64,000 bases of DNA from Antedon mediterranea. Lineage: Eukaryota > Echinodermata > Crinoidea > Comatulida > Antedonidae. Made by a program: the position numbers and the translations under genes. This document shows positions 36,722-48,800 of the stretch, piece by piece (within the stretch, counting starts at the first letter, position 1; each line of letters begins with the position of its first letter). The notes beneath the pieces are model-generated. The model had not been told where the DNA came from and did no database searches. It saw only the letters and a list, made by a program, of their open reading frames with translations. Location: assembly GCF_964355755.1 (NCBI RefSeq), contig NC_092671.1, positions 6,769,001-6,833,000 of the forward strand, read 5' to 3'.

Positions 36722-39700
36722 CTACGGGGAATATTGCTGCTGTGGTATGTTTTGGTGGGAAACTGACGAAGGAGGTAGGCCTTGATGGATAGCAGGTACA
36801 GGAGGTAGCTGATGGTGAGAGCTTGGCATCATAGATCTTTGGTTCAATAATTGGCGAAGAGCGTTCGATTCTTCTCTCAGTGTATTCAACTGCGCATGTA
36901 ACATGGCGTTTTCTTTCTCAAGAAAGCTAGCCCGCATCCCGATGTGTTCCTCTCGTATCTTACGAGCGTCTCTTGATCTCTTCGCGGCTAGATTGTTCCG
37001 TTTCCGACGTTCAAAGTAACGGTCGTCTTTGTCGTCGTCGCATACAGCTCGTTTGTTATTTCTTCTTTTTGATCTCTTCTTGGGACCTTAAATAAAAGAA
37101 AACGTATTTAAATCATTGGTACTATTCTCGATATATAAATATTTAGTTAACAGAAAGAGACACAGCCCAACCAAGAATTAAACTCTGTCTCTGAGTGTAT
37201 CCGTTGAATTGACACTAAACATCACATAAATTAATAATAATAATAACAGGATTTTTATAGCGCACATACCACCACTCAAGAGTGCTCAAGGCGCAATAAA
37301 TTCGTTGCCGTAAAAACATATAAAACTCCCGCATTCGATTCAACTTTTCTTAAGCTTGGTTCCCACTAGAACGTAACGCAAGGACGTAAACGCAACGCAA
37401 GCGTTTTAACCAGTGACAAGCGAAGTTATAGACAATCAGCAATCACAAGCGAATAAGCCATCGCTTGTGATTGGTCAATTCACTTGCGTTGCGTTACGTC
37501 CTTGTGTTGCGTCGCTAGTGGGGAACCACGCTTTAGTCTCACCGGTCAGTCTTTCTTGGCGACTTATATTATCCATAACCTATACAATAATTGAAATGAA
37601 TTTTAAATACTGACAGCGACGAAGAGTGGACTGGCATTTCTCAATCTCTATTTCATTATTGAATACTTACCGGGAACGTCATCATCGTCGTCGTCCTCTA
37701 ACATATCGTCCTCTAGTTCGTCATCAAGTTGCTGTTGGTGCATGCCATGAACCATGTGATGGTTGAAAGAATACGATGACGATTCAGGACCCGGATTTGG
37801 AATCTGCTGAAAGCTGTTAGATTGTGAGTTGTTTTGTTGTAACATCATCATCTGCGAAGCGTTTACTGGACCGGGCATATTTAACATGTTGAATTGAGAT
37901 GGTAGAGGTGGAACCATGTTTGATGAGTTCGACGTTTGTCCAGACATCATGCCATTGTCAGGAATCATGTTTAATAAGATACGTCTCTTGTCTTCCTCTT
38001 GATCTTTTTCATCTGCCGACTCTATTAAAATAGAATAAAATATTGTAATAAATACATAAAAATTATGCAGTTACTGATCTATCAATTCAACAAATTGTAA
38101 TAACTTGTTAATCAATAATTAATATCAATCAATAATTTTCAATCATCAGTTGTCGTGGTGTCATCAATCATCGTCGATCACTTCCTGTACAATGTATTGT
38201 AGGAATACTGTAAATATCGATTACCATTATTGAACTTGTAGAAAAGGCGTTTTCCATCTATCAAGTAAAATATAGTTACTTACGTGACTCGCCAGGCGGC
38301 GTAGGTGGCATTGTCTGCTGCTTCTGTCTATTTTCCATTGAATGCGGCACAATACCATGTGGTAAATTAACTGAATTTATTATAATTCCATTTGGAACCG
38401 GTATCGGCATTTGCTGCTGCTGCTGCTGGAGTATTTGATTTCCTATCGTCTGATTTGCCTGTGAAAGTCTATGCGCGGCCGAGTGTTCATCATCCGCGCC
38501 CATGACAACATTATAGTTTTGTGGCGTTGCATTTTGAATGACGTTCGTGTGGACAGGCTGTGCGTAGTTTTGCATATAGTAACCATTATTGCTACCTTTG
38601 TTTATAAAAGAAGAACATGTTAGTTAATTTAATAATAATCATATTAAAAGAATAATTGTAGGCCCTAGTAATGCGAAAAGAATTACAAATTCGACATTTC
38701 AATATTGTACTGTACAGTACTACAAGATAACTGTATTTTTGTCCTTATAAATAATGTTAATGTACCATGGATGTACAAAATGTAAATTTACCATGATTGT
38801 AGACATTTCGAATTTTAAAAACGTCATTCAAAGTTTGCGAAATAATAAAATGGGTCTATAAATATAATTATACAGATTAAAGCACGAAGCCACATCAGTG
38901 TCAGTGAAACATACATTATTTATATTATTCAAGATACACATCAAATATTGTATGAAACATGAAAGTTTTTTTGATTTAGTTTCCGGGAGAACTTGCTAAT
39001 CGTTCATAATAATATATATTTACTGTAGGCCTATAGTTAAAATAATAAAGATGTATTGTCCTCCTGAAAAAAATAATGATTGAAACACTTGTTTTTTAAT
39101 ATGACATTTTAATGTCACTTAATAGTTTATCCACTTTGATAAAAAATTAGATCGAGAAGAAAAATTATTTACCTGAAAAAACTTGTAATTTAAATTTTTT
39201 AAATAGTCAAATTGGCTGCCAGTCAATGGATTTTTGGTTGAATTTGACAACTTATTTTGTCACTTGTCACTTTTTGTCAAGTGAAAACATTTTGTTTTCG
39301 TTATTTTTTTTTTTTTTTGGGGGGGGGGGGGGGACAATACATCTTTAACTGTTATCAAAAGACACTGTATAAACATGGGATTCAACAGTGTTTGTCATTG
39401 AAAACTCGAATGAATTGGTACTTGGCTATGCCAGGGAGAGCTTATTTTATCATGGTTTTATTTACGTATTCGCAGTTGGATGTTATATCTATATATAAAT
39501 TTACGTAAGGGCAAAATTCGATAAATCGCAGTTTATTTCTAGAATTTTTACTCGATGGTATATAAAGTTGGTTCGTACTTTCGGTACTGATTTTAACCAT
39601 CTGATGTAACCATGTTTACTAATTAAATTGAGTTAGATAATTAGTTATTGACAATTAAAACGAATTTAGGTTCAACGATTTGCCCCAAATAGGGTGTTTC

Positions 39701-42006
39701 GTGGTCGTGGTATACACTGTCTAATGGATGTCTAACTTGAAAAATACCCGCAGACAATAATGCAAGGATGCTTCGCATTTTCCTATCTCCTCCTACGATA
39801 ATTGTTTTTAATAGCTGAAAACCGGTTGAACAGCTCGAGTACAGCATCATAATGTTGAAGACAGGCCGATTTTCTTTAAAAAATACTATTTTGATAGATT
39901 TAATATACGTTTATACAAATGTTTTGATCTGCGATAAATGGAACATTCCAATCTCTGTTCCACAAGTGTCTATTCCCTCAGGCGTCGTAAAGACAAGTAC
40001 TGTACAGTCATAACAGAAATTCGATACATTTTTTTCCAATCTGTGGAATCCTTTTTTTTTAACGCATAATGAGCTAGCCTTTCCAGTCGCCGTCTATTAT
40101 GTACAATCAACTTTATTATTGCAGCTAAACCACCACCAACATCACCACCCTCCCCTCACTGGCATGAGTAGCGTTGTAAAGTCAGTAGAGGACAGGCCTA
40201 CAGTACGAATGATCAGTACATGCCCTAAACGCAGAACAACTTTGGTGGTTAGGAAACAACTTAATTTTCAATACAAGTTGGGTAGCATAATTGGCTCTAT
40301 GAAACACTTGACCATTAGGCCTACTAATTAAGTTGAGTTAGATAATTATTTATTGACGATTAAAGCGAATTTACGATTTGCCGCGATTAGAGGTGTTTAA
40401 TATATTACTGACAGTTCCTTCTGAACGTTTGTAATCATGTAACTTCAAAAAAATATAAACGTCGTATTAGAGTGATGTATCGTTACATGTACTGTACTAT
40501 TTCAATCGACTATGACGGTGACAGTTTCAACAAAGTATTAAATCGCAATGTTTTACTGTGTTTACTGGTATATTATTTGTAAAACATGAAAACAATTCAT
40601 ATTTCGTTACTAAATCGATAAAGAATATATTTAAAAATTGTTCGTCTTTGCATCCATCCTCTTCCCCATCCCTCAACCCAAATGTTACATACAAAACACA
40701 AATTCAGTTTGTTTCTTATTTTGTGACAAACTTCTTTTTCGGAAGTAATTCCCGGGGTGCTAATTTTAGTTGAGTACATAAATCACCGTGTCTATTTATT
40801 CGTTCCTGTAAACAACATGTATTATTGTCCTGCATGTGCATTTGAAGTCGCCAGTTTTTTAAACGCTGAAATTACTATGTATTCGAGAACCATCTGTGGG
40901 CACGACCTAGATGGTACGCGAGCGAAGCGAGCGTACCATCTAGTTATAACAATGTACGCAACAAAAAAGTGTACTATAACAACCAGTAGGCTATGTATAC
41001 CATGCAAATTACTACCATTTAAATGTACAGCTGAAATTAAATTTGTTAAATCTATTCAGCGTGACCATCTATGACGTAACAATTTAAGTGGACAATGTCC
41101 TTCAAACAATGCGTTCCACTTCTTAAATAGGGGTATAAACCATGTGGGCCTAAATATTTGTTTAAATGAAGAATATTCAGAATTAAAAGTTTTAAATAGA
41201 ATAATTGTTTGTTTTTAAACTTTAAACAAGATTTTGTAATATTAAGTATAGGAAATAATATTTAAAAATGTTTGTAAAATCTATTTTAAAAATGGAATGT
41301 TCCGGTATGCTTAAAACTTGCATTCTAAATTTTGCATTTTACCTTTTTTTCTTAATAATTAACGTTATTTCTTGTATTTACTGTACATATTACTATTTTA
41401 TCATATTCATTGGTACATCATGAATACATAGAAAATACTTTAGAACCGACCTAAACGTAACAAATCTATTATCTTTAATAATTGAAGGCGTCGTTTAGAA
41501 ATCGGCAAAGCGTCTCGTCTTTCATGTATTGTACAACATTACGCAAGATGGCGAAATCTGTTTGCATAGGTAATTACACTGTATGGGTGTTAGTGGAATG
41601 TACTTGAAAATTACGAAAACTTACGTAATGTGGTATTTTATTATATAAAGCAGTCTTAACACTTGAATGAAACCAGACACAACATAACTCTTCGTGCGAT
41701 CTGACCAAACATTATGTGTACTCTAAAAAGTGTATATAATGTAGTAAACGATTTTGTTTAACTTCTCGACACAGCGTTAGGCCTTTTGACTTCGTAAGGC
41801 CATCTGCTTTGTTGTGTTTTTTTAAAAATATCAAGTGAATTCTTTTCGATTCCGAAAATGTGATGTTTTAGGCGGCCTTGTTTGTTTAACGTAGGCGCTA
41901 TTTATGTCTCTATTATTAAATTAAGTAACAGTAGTACGAAAGCTTTGTAATACAAAAAATGCGATCATAATAAATTCTGTAATTGTAACCTACCTGATAC
42001 GTCCAT
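36722..42006 (-). CDS. PAR/HLF-like bZIP transcription factor
   Basis: Nuclear sequence-specific DNA-binding protein. Four coding exons on -: 41994-42006, 38284-38595, 37671-38021, 36722-37086; 346 residues, phases consistent. The first exon codes only MDVS plus one base. The middle exons encode a Gln/Asn/Met/Pro-rich, low-complexity region with a six-Gln run (QQQQQQMPIPVP) and an acidic stretch ending EDDDDDDVPG. The last exon has a basic cluster (GPKKRSKRRNNKR) and a bZIP with basic region DRYFERRKRNNLAAKRSRDA near residues 247-270, then IGMRASFLEKENAMLHAQLN as leucine zipper. NNLAAKRSRDAR and RASFLEKEN are hallmarks of the PAR/HLF/TEF/CES-2 group. It ends with a Pro/His/Gln-rich tail, PQQQYSP. 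The exact orthologue (HLF, TEF, DBP or CES-2 type) is unresolved. Confidence 0.88.
37087..37670 (-). other. Third intron of the bZIP gene
   Basis: Contains an intact MITE (37354-37531). Near 37240-37310 it has an ATAATAATAA run followed by TTTTTATAGCGCACATACCA and GTGCTCAAGGCGC, a pattern typical of short dispersed repeats in marine invertebrates. Confidence 0.7.
37354..37531. mobile_element. Intact MITE, reference copy of the GGTTCCCACTAG family
   Basis: 178 bp with long, imperfect TIRs. The left end is GCTTGGTTCCCACTAGAACG followed by TAACGCAAGGACGTAA. The right end inverts this through TTACGTCCTTGTGTTGCG and CTAGTGGGGAACCACGC. Inside, the word AATCACAAGCGA is inverted as TCGCTTGTGATTGG. 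There is no coding capacity. At least four other copies occur in the window (3190, 9083, 26581, 36376). Confidence 0.9.
38596..41993 (-). other. Large first intron of the bZIP gene
   Basis: It holds a T-run/G-run (39308-39333), a hairpin with GAGCGAAGCGAGC (40907-40943), and two related segments of about 75 bp, one at 39626 and one at 40325, sharing GAGTTAGATAATTA and GATTTGCC words. Open frames here have no family resemblance. Confidence 0.65.
40907..40943. repeat. Perfect 13-bp-arm hairpin
   Basis: CTAGATGGTACGC (40907-40919) and GCGTACCATCTAG (40931-40943) flank an 11-nt loop GAGCGAAGCGA. It resembles the terminal hairpins of dispersed non-autonomous elements, but no partner end was found nearby. 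Confidence 0.6.
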
Positions 42007-42711
42007 TTCGGGGTTTATACAGGCGTAAGTTTGTCAGTTTAAATCGTGATTTTCTATGTCTTCTTCGCAGGAATTGTTATTTCTGTGTAAACTAAGTACT
42101 TTATATAACGATGTTACTTAAACATAATTATTAAAGTTGCTAATATTAATATTTCTCCAATAAATTTACGACGTGGCCTTCAATTGTTCGTTCTGATATT
42201 TCCTTTCCATTTGTGCAGTGTTGCTCTACCGACAATTAAGCTGAATGCGTAATGACTGGTGTTCATGTGATTACGTAATAGGTGGTGTGCTTCATGATAA
42301 GCATGGTTTAGACAAAGGGCTGCATAGAGATTTCCTATTGTACAGTGCAGGCTTTACAGATGTATTCATACACTCGGAGGTGTCAATTAATTCATCATGA
42401 AGTTAATGTAGAAATGTGTGGGTAGATTTCTCCAATAGGTCTTAAATATAATTCAATTGTTTGATGAATGTTTTCTATTTAAAATGGTTAACATGGTTGG
42501 AGAGTTGTATCTTTTATTATATATATAGAAAAACAAATTTAAAAATTGAATAGTTTACCTTACTTGTTTGTGTTTTTTATCCTTGAACTTGTAAATATAA
42601 TTTTAATTTTGGAAAATGATTTTTTAATACTGTTTGTATGTTGACAGTCGATCGTCTGAAAAGAAACTTATTTAACTGTATTGGGGGCGCCATTTCTTTT
42701 ACAATTGCAAC
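42007..42711. promoter_or_regulatory. Divergent promoter interval, bZIP gene / small unknown gene
   Basis: The 705 bp between two divergent start codons presumably holds both 5' UTRs and promoters. It is AT-rich, with no element I would assign. A non-coding first exon farther away is possible for either gene. Confidence 0.45.
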
Positions 42712-43787
42712 ATGGCGAGGGATAGAATAATTCTTATTACAGAAAGTAAGTAAATGTTTTATTCGCTATCTAAAAGTAGGATTATCAGTTATAAAGTACA
42801 ATTTTTATTGACCGTAATTTTTTTTATCATATCGTTTTAATAGCAAACATAGTTTGATCAATTTTGGGAAGAATTTGTGATATAACCCGGAGGCCTAGCC
42901 TAGCTGTAGAGTAGGCTCTCTCCACTCTGCATACTGCCCTCTTCTCTTCCTGTGTCTCTCTGTGCATGGAGGTATGCTCTGTGTGAGTGTGACTACGTAC
43001 TACGGTAATTTGTAAGGGTAGGCCACACAGTGCTTGGATATTGCTCTCATCTTTAATTCCAGCAGGTTCAAACGATAAACACGTGATTACATACGTAAAT
43101 TAATTACTTAAAATACATACAATTTATTAGACCTTTTTTTAGGATGGATGTAAAATATATTTCCTTTCAGTTAGTATAATAGTATTATGTTATCAGGTTT
43201 ACCAGTTTTCATTAACAATAAAAATAATCTTTTGAAATAGGAAAATGATTATGTGACATTTGGACAAGAGGTTATACAGTTTAAAATTGCAGAAATCGTA
43301 AAAAAGATAAGAGTACTATTGAACAATGATCTTCAAACGTTTAAACCGCTGGTTTTTGTCTCAGAGACTGGAGCAGGTAAGTTTAATGTTGAACTGTACA
43401 CATTTTTGCATCATTGTGCTGGTTAAGTAAGAGGATTAACTAACTACACCTATTAAAATCAGCACAATGATAAAACAAGAAGTAGTTAGAGACGGATTGC
43501 CAGCGTAAATTTGTCCGAAAAGCTTATTTTTAAAATGTATATGTGTTCTGATTGGACTACTGCATCAATATTTGGCAGTTCTATTCAAATCAACTCGTGA
43601 ATCAAATGAATATGACAACTGTTTATTACAGTACCTTGGATTTGGTGCTTTTTAATTTCTTATATACATTTTAGTAATGTAATGTAATTTGTTTATTTGA
43701 CTAGGCTCCAGAGTTTGTGTCTGCTTACAGGATACCTCGTACAGCAACAACCGTTATCGTCCTCGGCCTGGCAATCTCGATCTTTAG
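42712..43787 (+). CDS. Unrecognised four-exon gene for a 93-residue protein
   Basis: Exons 42712-42745, 43066-43094, 43241-43376 and 43705-43787 (stop TAG). All junctions are GT-AG and the phases close exactly (1, 0, 1) to 282 nt. The start CAACATGGCG has a good context. The protein begins MARDRIILITESSNDKHVIT, has a helical-looking middle (QEVIQFKIAEIVKKIRVLLN), then FKPLVFVSETGAGSRVCVCL, and ends YSNNRYRPRPGNLDL. There is no signal peptide or membrane segment. I do not recognise the family. The helix-then-hydrophobic-strand layout is faintly reminiscent of dynein light chain Tctex-type folds, but this is speculation. The short second exon (29 nt) is the weakest part; without it the third exon would be out of frame. 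Confidence 0.6.
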
Positions 43788-45825
43788 TTCACATAGATTA
43801 TCAACAACATGTAAATGCAAACTAATCAAATCAGAATAGACAATGGTGATAAACAAAGCGAAATCCCAAAGGGAAAATGATATAACAGAAAGACATTGAT
43901 TAGTGGAATCATAAAATTCCATTTGGATTGTGTCAGGATGCTCCCAGATTGCTTTTCTAGAAATTTGCCGTTTTTATGATGTAATCAAAATAAATCCCAA
44001 CTGAAGATGCCGTAACAGCAATATGTTTAGTGAGAGAATGATAACATTATATTTGGATTGTGTGCCTATACTGTATTATGTTCCTAGCTTGGTGTGGTTG
44101 GAATGTTTAATCTTTTGTTTATTATATAATTTAAATCATAAGAAATCCTAAAGGAAAATAACAGAAAGATGTTAAGTGACGGAAGGATAAGCTTTCTGTA
44201 GGGTTGTTACAGTTGTACGTTCTTATCTCATTTTGAAATCTACATATTGCCACTACAATTAAATAATGAAATATTTTGTTTTTAATTAGTACTAAAAACT
44301 AGCAGCTTAAGTACCTTTATATTGAATTTGTGAATTTGATTTTATATCTGTTGATAATTTTCCTTTTTGCATATTTGTTTGATTAATTCAGTAAAACATC
44401 AGCTGACTGCACTGCCAGGCAAATTTGAAACATAAACTTCTCTAAATATGTATCTTTGTTTATGTTATCTATCATGTTACGAATTTCTTCACACTCTGAT
44501 GTTCTAGTCAAAAAAGCATTTTGTTTTCTGTTTTTTTTTATACTGATTTTTGGTTTTATTTGACCAAGACAAATATACTAAAAAACAATCCCTTACTAAA
44601 ATCTAATTGTCCAATAAAGACCCCCAGATATGGGTTATAATTAATTGTTAATGTTTCCCATATAAGATCAATTATAAAATAATTATTATGGTAATAATTT
44701 CTATTTTCAGTTCATGTTGATCTCGCCATTTTTATTATTATAATGTGTTGCCTTTAATTAAGCTCATTAACTCTATACCTATTGTTTTCACATTCAACAA
44801 TGTAAAACAGACTCTTCTACAAAACAAGTGATGAAAGTTTTTTAAGTTCTAACCATATTATGGTTTGTGTAAAAATATTTATCTGAGAAGGAGTTGTGTC
44901 CTGACTTTCCATACAATAAGTACAAAGTATTATATCCTTTCTCAAGACTAAAATACTATAGTTCACTATTAATATTTAGGCTGCAGACTTTAGTAAGACA
45001 AATGCCTGTCATTTTGTGCCAAATACTATATATTCTACTGTACCAAATAAACCTTGATCACAATGCTTTACTGGAGTCATTTTGCCCAATATTAGTATCA
45101 TATATGAACTAGTATAGTCCCAGTGGGCTTGTATTTGAAATTTGGTAACAATTAGTTTGTTGGACTGTACTCAGATTGTATTGACAATTAATTTACTTCA
45201 AGTGTACATTATGGTGTAGGATTATAGTTGAACATATACTTGAGTCATATACGGTAGTAGCTATGTTTAAAATTTCATGTGTTTTTTAATGATAATGAAC
45301 TGATTAAAAATACTAATTTAATTTATTATTATTATAAAAACAAGTTATTACCAATGAATGAACTATGTTAATCAATCACATGTTATTGGCTGATGAATTC
45401 TTACTTTGGGACCCCCTTAATGGTCCGGTGTGTTAATCCAATTTTCATGTTAAGGAATGTTAAATAAATTATCAGAATTGTCAAATATTTGTTAGAATTG
45501 TCTTTTTTCATTTTTTTTTTTTTTTTTTTGGTCACACAAATAAAACCTAAAACTTTCCAGATAAGGAAAGTTTTATACAATGCCAGAGCTGATCCTATTA
45601 TGGAATTAATTTTATTTTCGCCAAAGATGTTTGAACCATTTTAGTGGTTTTAGCAACCGAGTGTGTATGTACTCTGTGCTGCTACTGCTAGCTGTGGTAT
45701 TATTATATCAAAGAATGTGTGCTGTGTGGTATACAGAGTATATAGAGGGCGTCTGTTTCTTTGTTATAAAAAAAAATCGCTCGTCTGTGTTTCTTGTTTT
45801 CAACCACCAGATTTGTGTAAATAAA
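43788..45825. other. Intergenic DNA upstream of SMARCB1
   Basis: AT-rich. It contains a long T run (45508-45529) and no supported gene. The last part (about 45620-45825) is probably SMARCB1 5' UTR and promoter. The open frame crossing the SMARCB1 start from 45631 extends upstream of the true ATG. Confidence 0.6.
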
Positions 45826-48800
45826 ATGTCATCTAAACATGTTCCTCTTGCTACATTTGGTAAAAAACCCGATACCTTTAGGTTTGAAGAAGGAGGGGAA
45901 AGGTTTATGATTGGTTCTGAGGTAATTTATTGTTTTATTTTTCCTATAAATACAGCTTGACCTAGACGGCTAGCTAGGCCTAGGTATGTCTATTTATAAA
46001 CAGCTCTATGAAATTGTACGTACGTCTCACGAGCGATTATTGATGAGGGGATTGTTCCCGAGCGAGCCGGGGTATGCCTAGCCTACTAGGCCTAGCATTG
46101 CAAGGCAAGCATAGCCAGGCCTATGTGCTAATTATAATTAATATAGTGATAATAACGGCGCTAGTTCCGTTTCGCACCTGTCATTTATTTCGACTCAACA
46201 TTTGTTAAGAAACTTTATCGTGAGTACCACACCTTAGAATTAGACCTCAAAAATACTTTTACGAAGGAGATCACACAAAAAGTGACAAATAAATGCTTTA
46301 AATTGATGAATTTACAGACGTGTTTCTCGCACATCAGTTCGTCAATTTCGCATACGCCATGTTCAATGTTGTTGTTTCTATGGAGCGCCAAAAGAGCAAT
46401 CATAATAGAGGGCTAAAAACTTAATATAATGCATATATTTAATGCATTTATTGGTGAAAATTATGTTCAATTTTAATATATTTTGTCAATGTCAATGCAA
46501 CAAAACCCTAGGCCTAAATCAGCATCACTACCTAGCCTAGGCCTAAGACCAAGAGGAATATTATTTAGATCATTGAGATATAAAAACTACAGTACATGTA
46601 ATAATATGACGATGAATTTGTCGATTTTCATTCTTAAAAGTTAACGAAAACTGCAAAAACCATGTACAGTATCAACAGTAACATGTGTTGCATTGACATT
46701 GACAAAATATATTAAAATTGAACGTAATTTTCACTAATAAATGCATTAAATATACGCATTATATTGAGTTTTTAGCCCTCTATTATGATTGCCCTTTTGG
46801 CGCTCCATAGAAACAACAACATTGAACATGGCGTATGGAACCGATGTGCGAGAAATACCTCTGTAAATTCATCAATTTAAAACATTTATTTGTTACTTTT
46901 TGTGCGATCTCCTTCGTAAAAGTATTCTTGAGGCCTAATTCTAAGGTGTGGTACTCACGATAAAGTTTCTTAACAAATTTTGAGTCGAAATAAATGACAG
47001 GTGCGAAACGGAACTAGCGCCATAATAACTGACTATTTGATGGTTGAAAAGCATTTTATGACATCTCAGTAAAATGTATCACTATCAAATCAGAAGTTAG
47101 AACATTCAATTAATTTTCTATCGCCGTCTGCTGCATGATAATAATATGGTTACTGGTAGGTGACCGTGTTACTACATACGTGTTGTTACTATCTAGACTG
47201 CTCTTTTTGTATAAAAATCATGTAGGTTGGTAATTACTTGCGTATGTTCCGAGGTTCACTTTACAAAAAATATCCATCACTATGGCGACGTTTAGCTTCC
47301 ATGCAAGAAAGAAGAATGATTGTCAAACTAGGAGAGCGTAAGTTTTTTAAATGGAATTTAATATTCATTACTGTATTTCCCAAATCCTTTATCCATAGTG
47401 CATTTTAATTATTTTCCAAATGTTCTCATCATTTTGTACTGTAAACTGCCAGCAACGAATAAATGACTCGAGCTTACTGTAGAATTGCTTTAAAACTCTT
47501 TTTTCCACTTCTGAATAAATTTAAATTTAAACTCATTCTTAGAATTGTGCCACCAATTTATGATAAAATACTCAAAAAATAGTTTCTTCCAAAATCATTT
47601 GGAGGAATGACGGACCATGATCGATACTGTGAGTATAGTATATTATAACCTGATAAGGCGAAATAAGAATGAAGAAATGTAGGAAGGTGGACTTGTCTGG
47701 CTAGACAAGAAGGTTCCCAAATCACTCCTATTCTTTTTGTTGTTTTGTAGGTTTTGGTCAACATGGCCTGGCAACTAATGTTACGTTACTAAAAGCAATA
47801 GAAGTAGAAGAAATACTAGAAGGAAATGAAGAAAAGTATAAAGCTGTTTCAATAAACACAGAGTTGACACCTCTCAGGTTAGTGATACAATTTAAGTAGT
47901 AGTCATGCCATTATCAATGATGCCATCTTTCTTTAATTTATCATTTGTGTTATATGATGCAATCTCAATAATGAAATGTCATTAATCCTAATGCTAATTA
48001 TATATTAATTAATGTCTTTAATCTCTGTAATATTCTAGAGACTCAAAACAGAAACGAAGTCGTGACTGGGTTCCTGCTGTTCCTAATAGCTCTCATCATC
48101 TGGATGCAGTGCCTTGTTCCACTCCAATAAGTCGTACTAGAATAACTGGTAAAAGGCAACGTACATTTCCATTATGGTATGTGGCAGCGTACAGTTTCTT
48201 ACAATAAAAAATTAACCACCTTTGTTTGTAGAATTAAGCTTCCAGTAATGGAAATTACTGTGGAATGTTTTAATAAATACTTTTTAAATAATTTACTTGT
48301 GTGTACATAAACAGCCAAGTAGAATTTATTAATATTTGTATCTTTGAATAACTGATACAAATTTACAAGCACTGATATGACAGAGGTGTATGTAAATGAG
48401 AGATGTTACATTATGTGGGTGCTGTGCAAGGCTAAACCCAGGTTATGAGTGCTCACTGGCTAACCCTAGGGGCCACACAGAGCTTGTGGGGGCCCATGAG
48501 CAGTGCCCAGAGCAAAAAAACTGGCATTAAAATATGTCGAAAAAGGTTAAAAATGGCCAAGGCCTCCAGCATTGAAGGGCCACTTAGGGTTCCTAAACCA
48601 AGGACCCCAGGCCTTGGTGTTATGCCACTGGCTAAACCATTGTGCCATGGGCTAAACCATTGTGCCATGGGCCTCTATGTGTTGTTAGTTATTTATTGCC
48701 ATATACATTTCTATTACTATAGTTTTGATGATCATGATCCATCTGTTCATCATGAGAATGGTGCCAACCAGGAAGTACTTGTACCAATCCGATTGGATAT

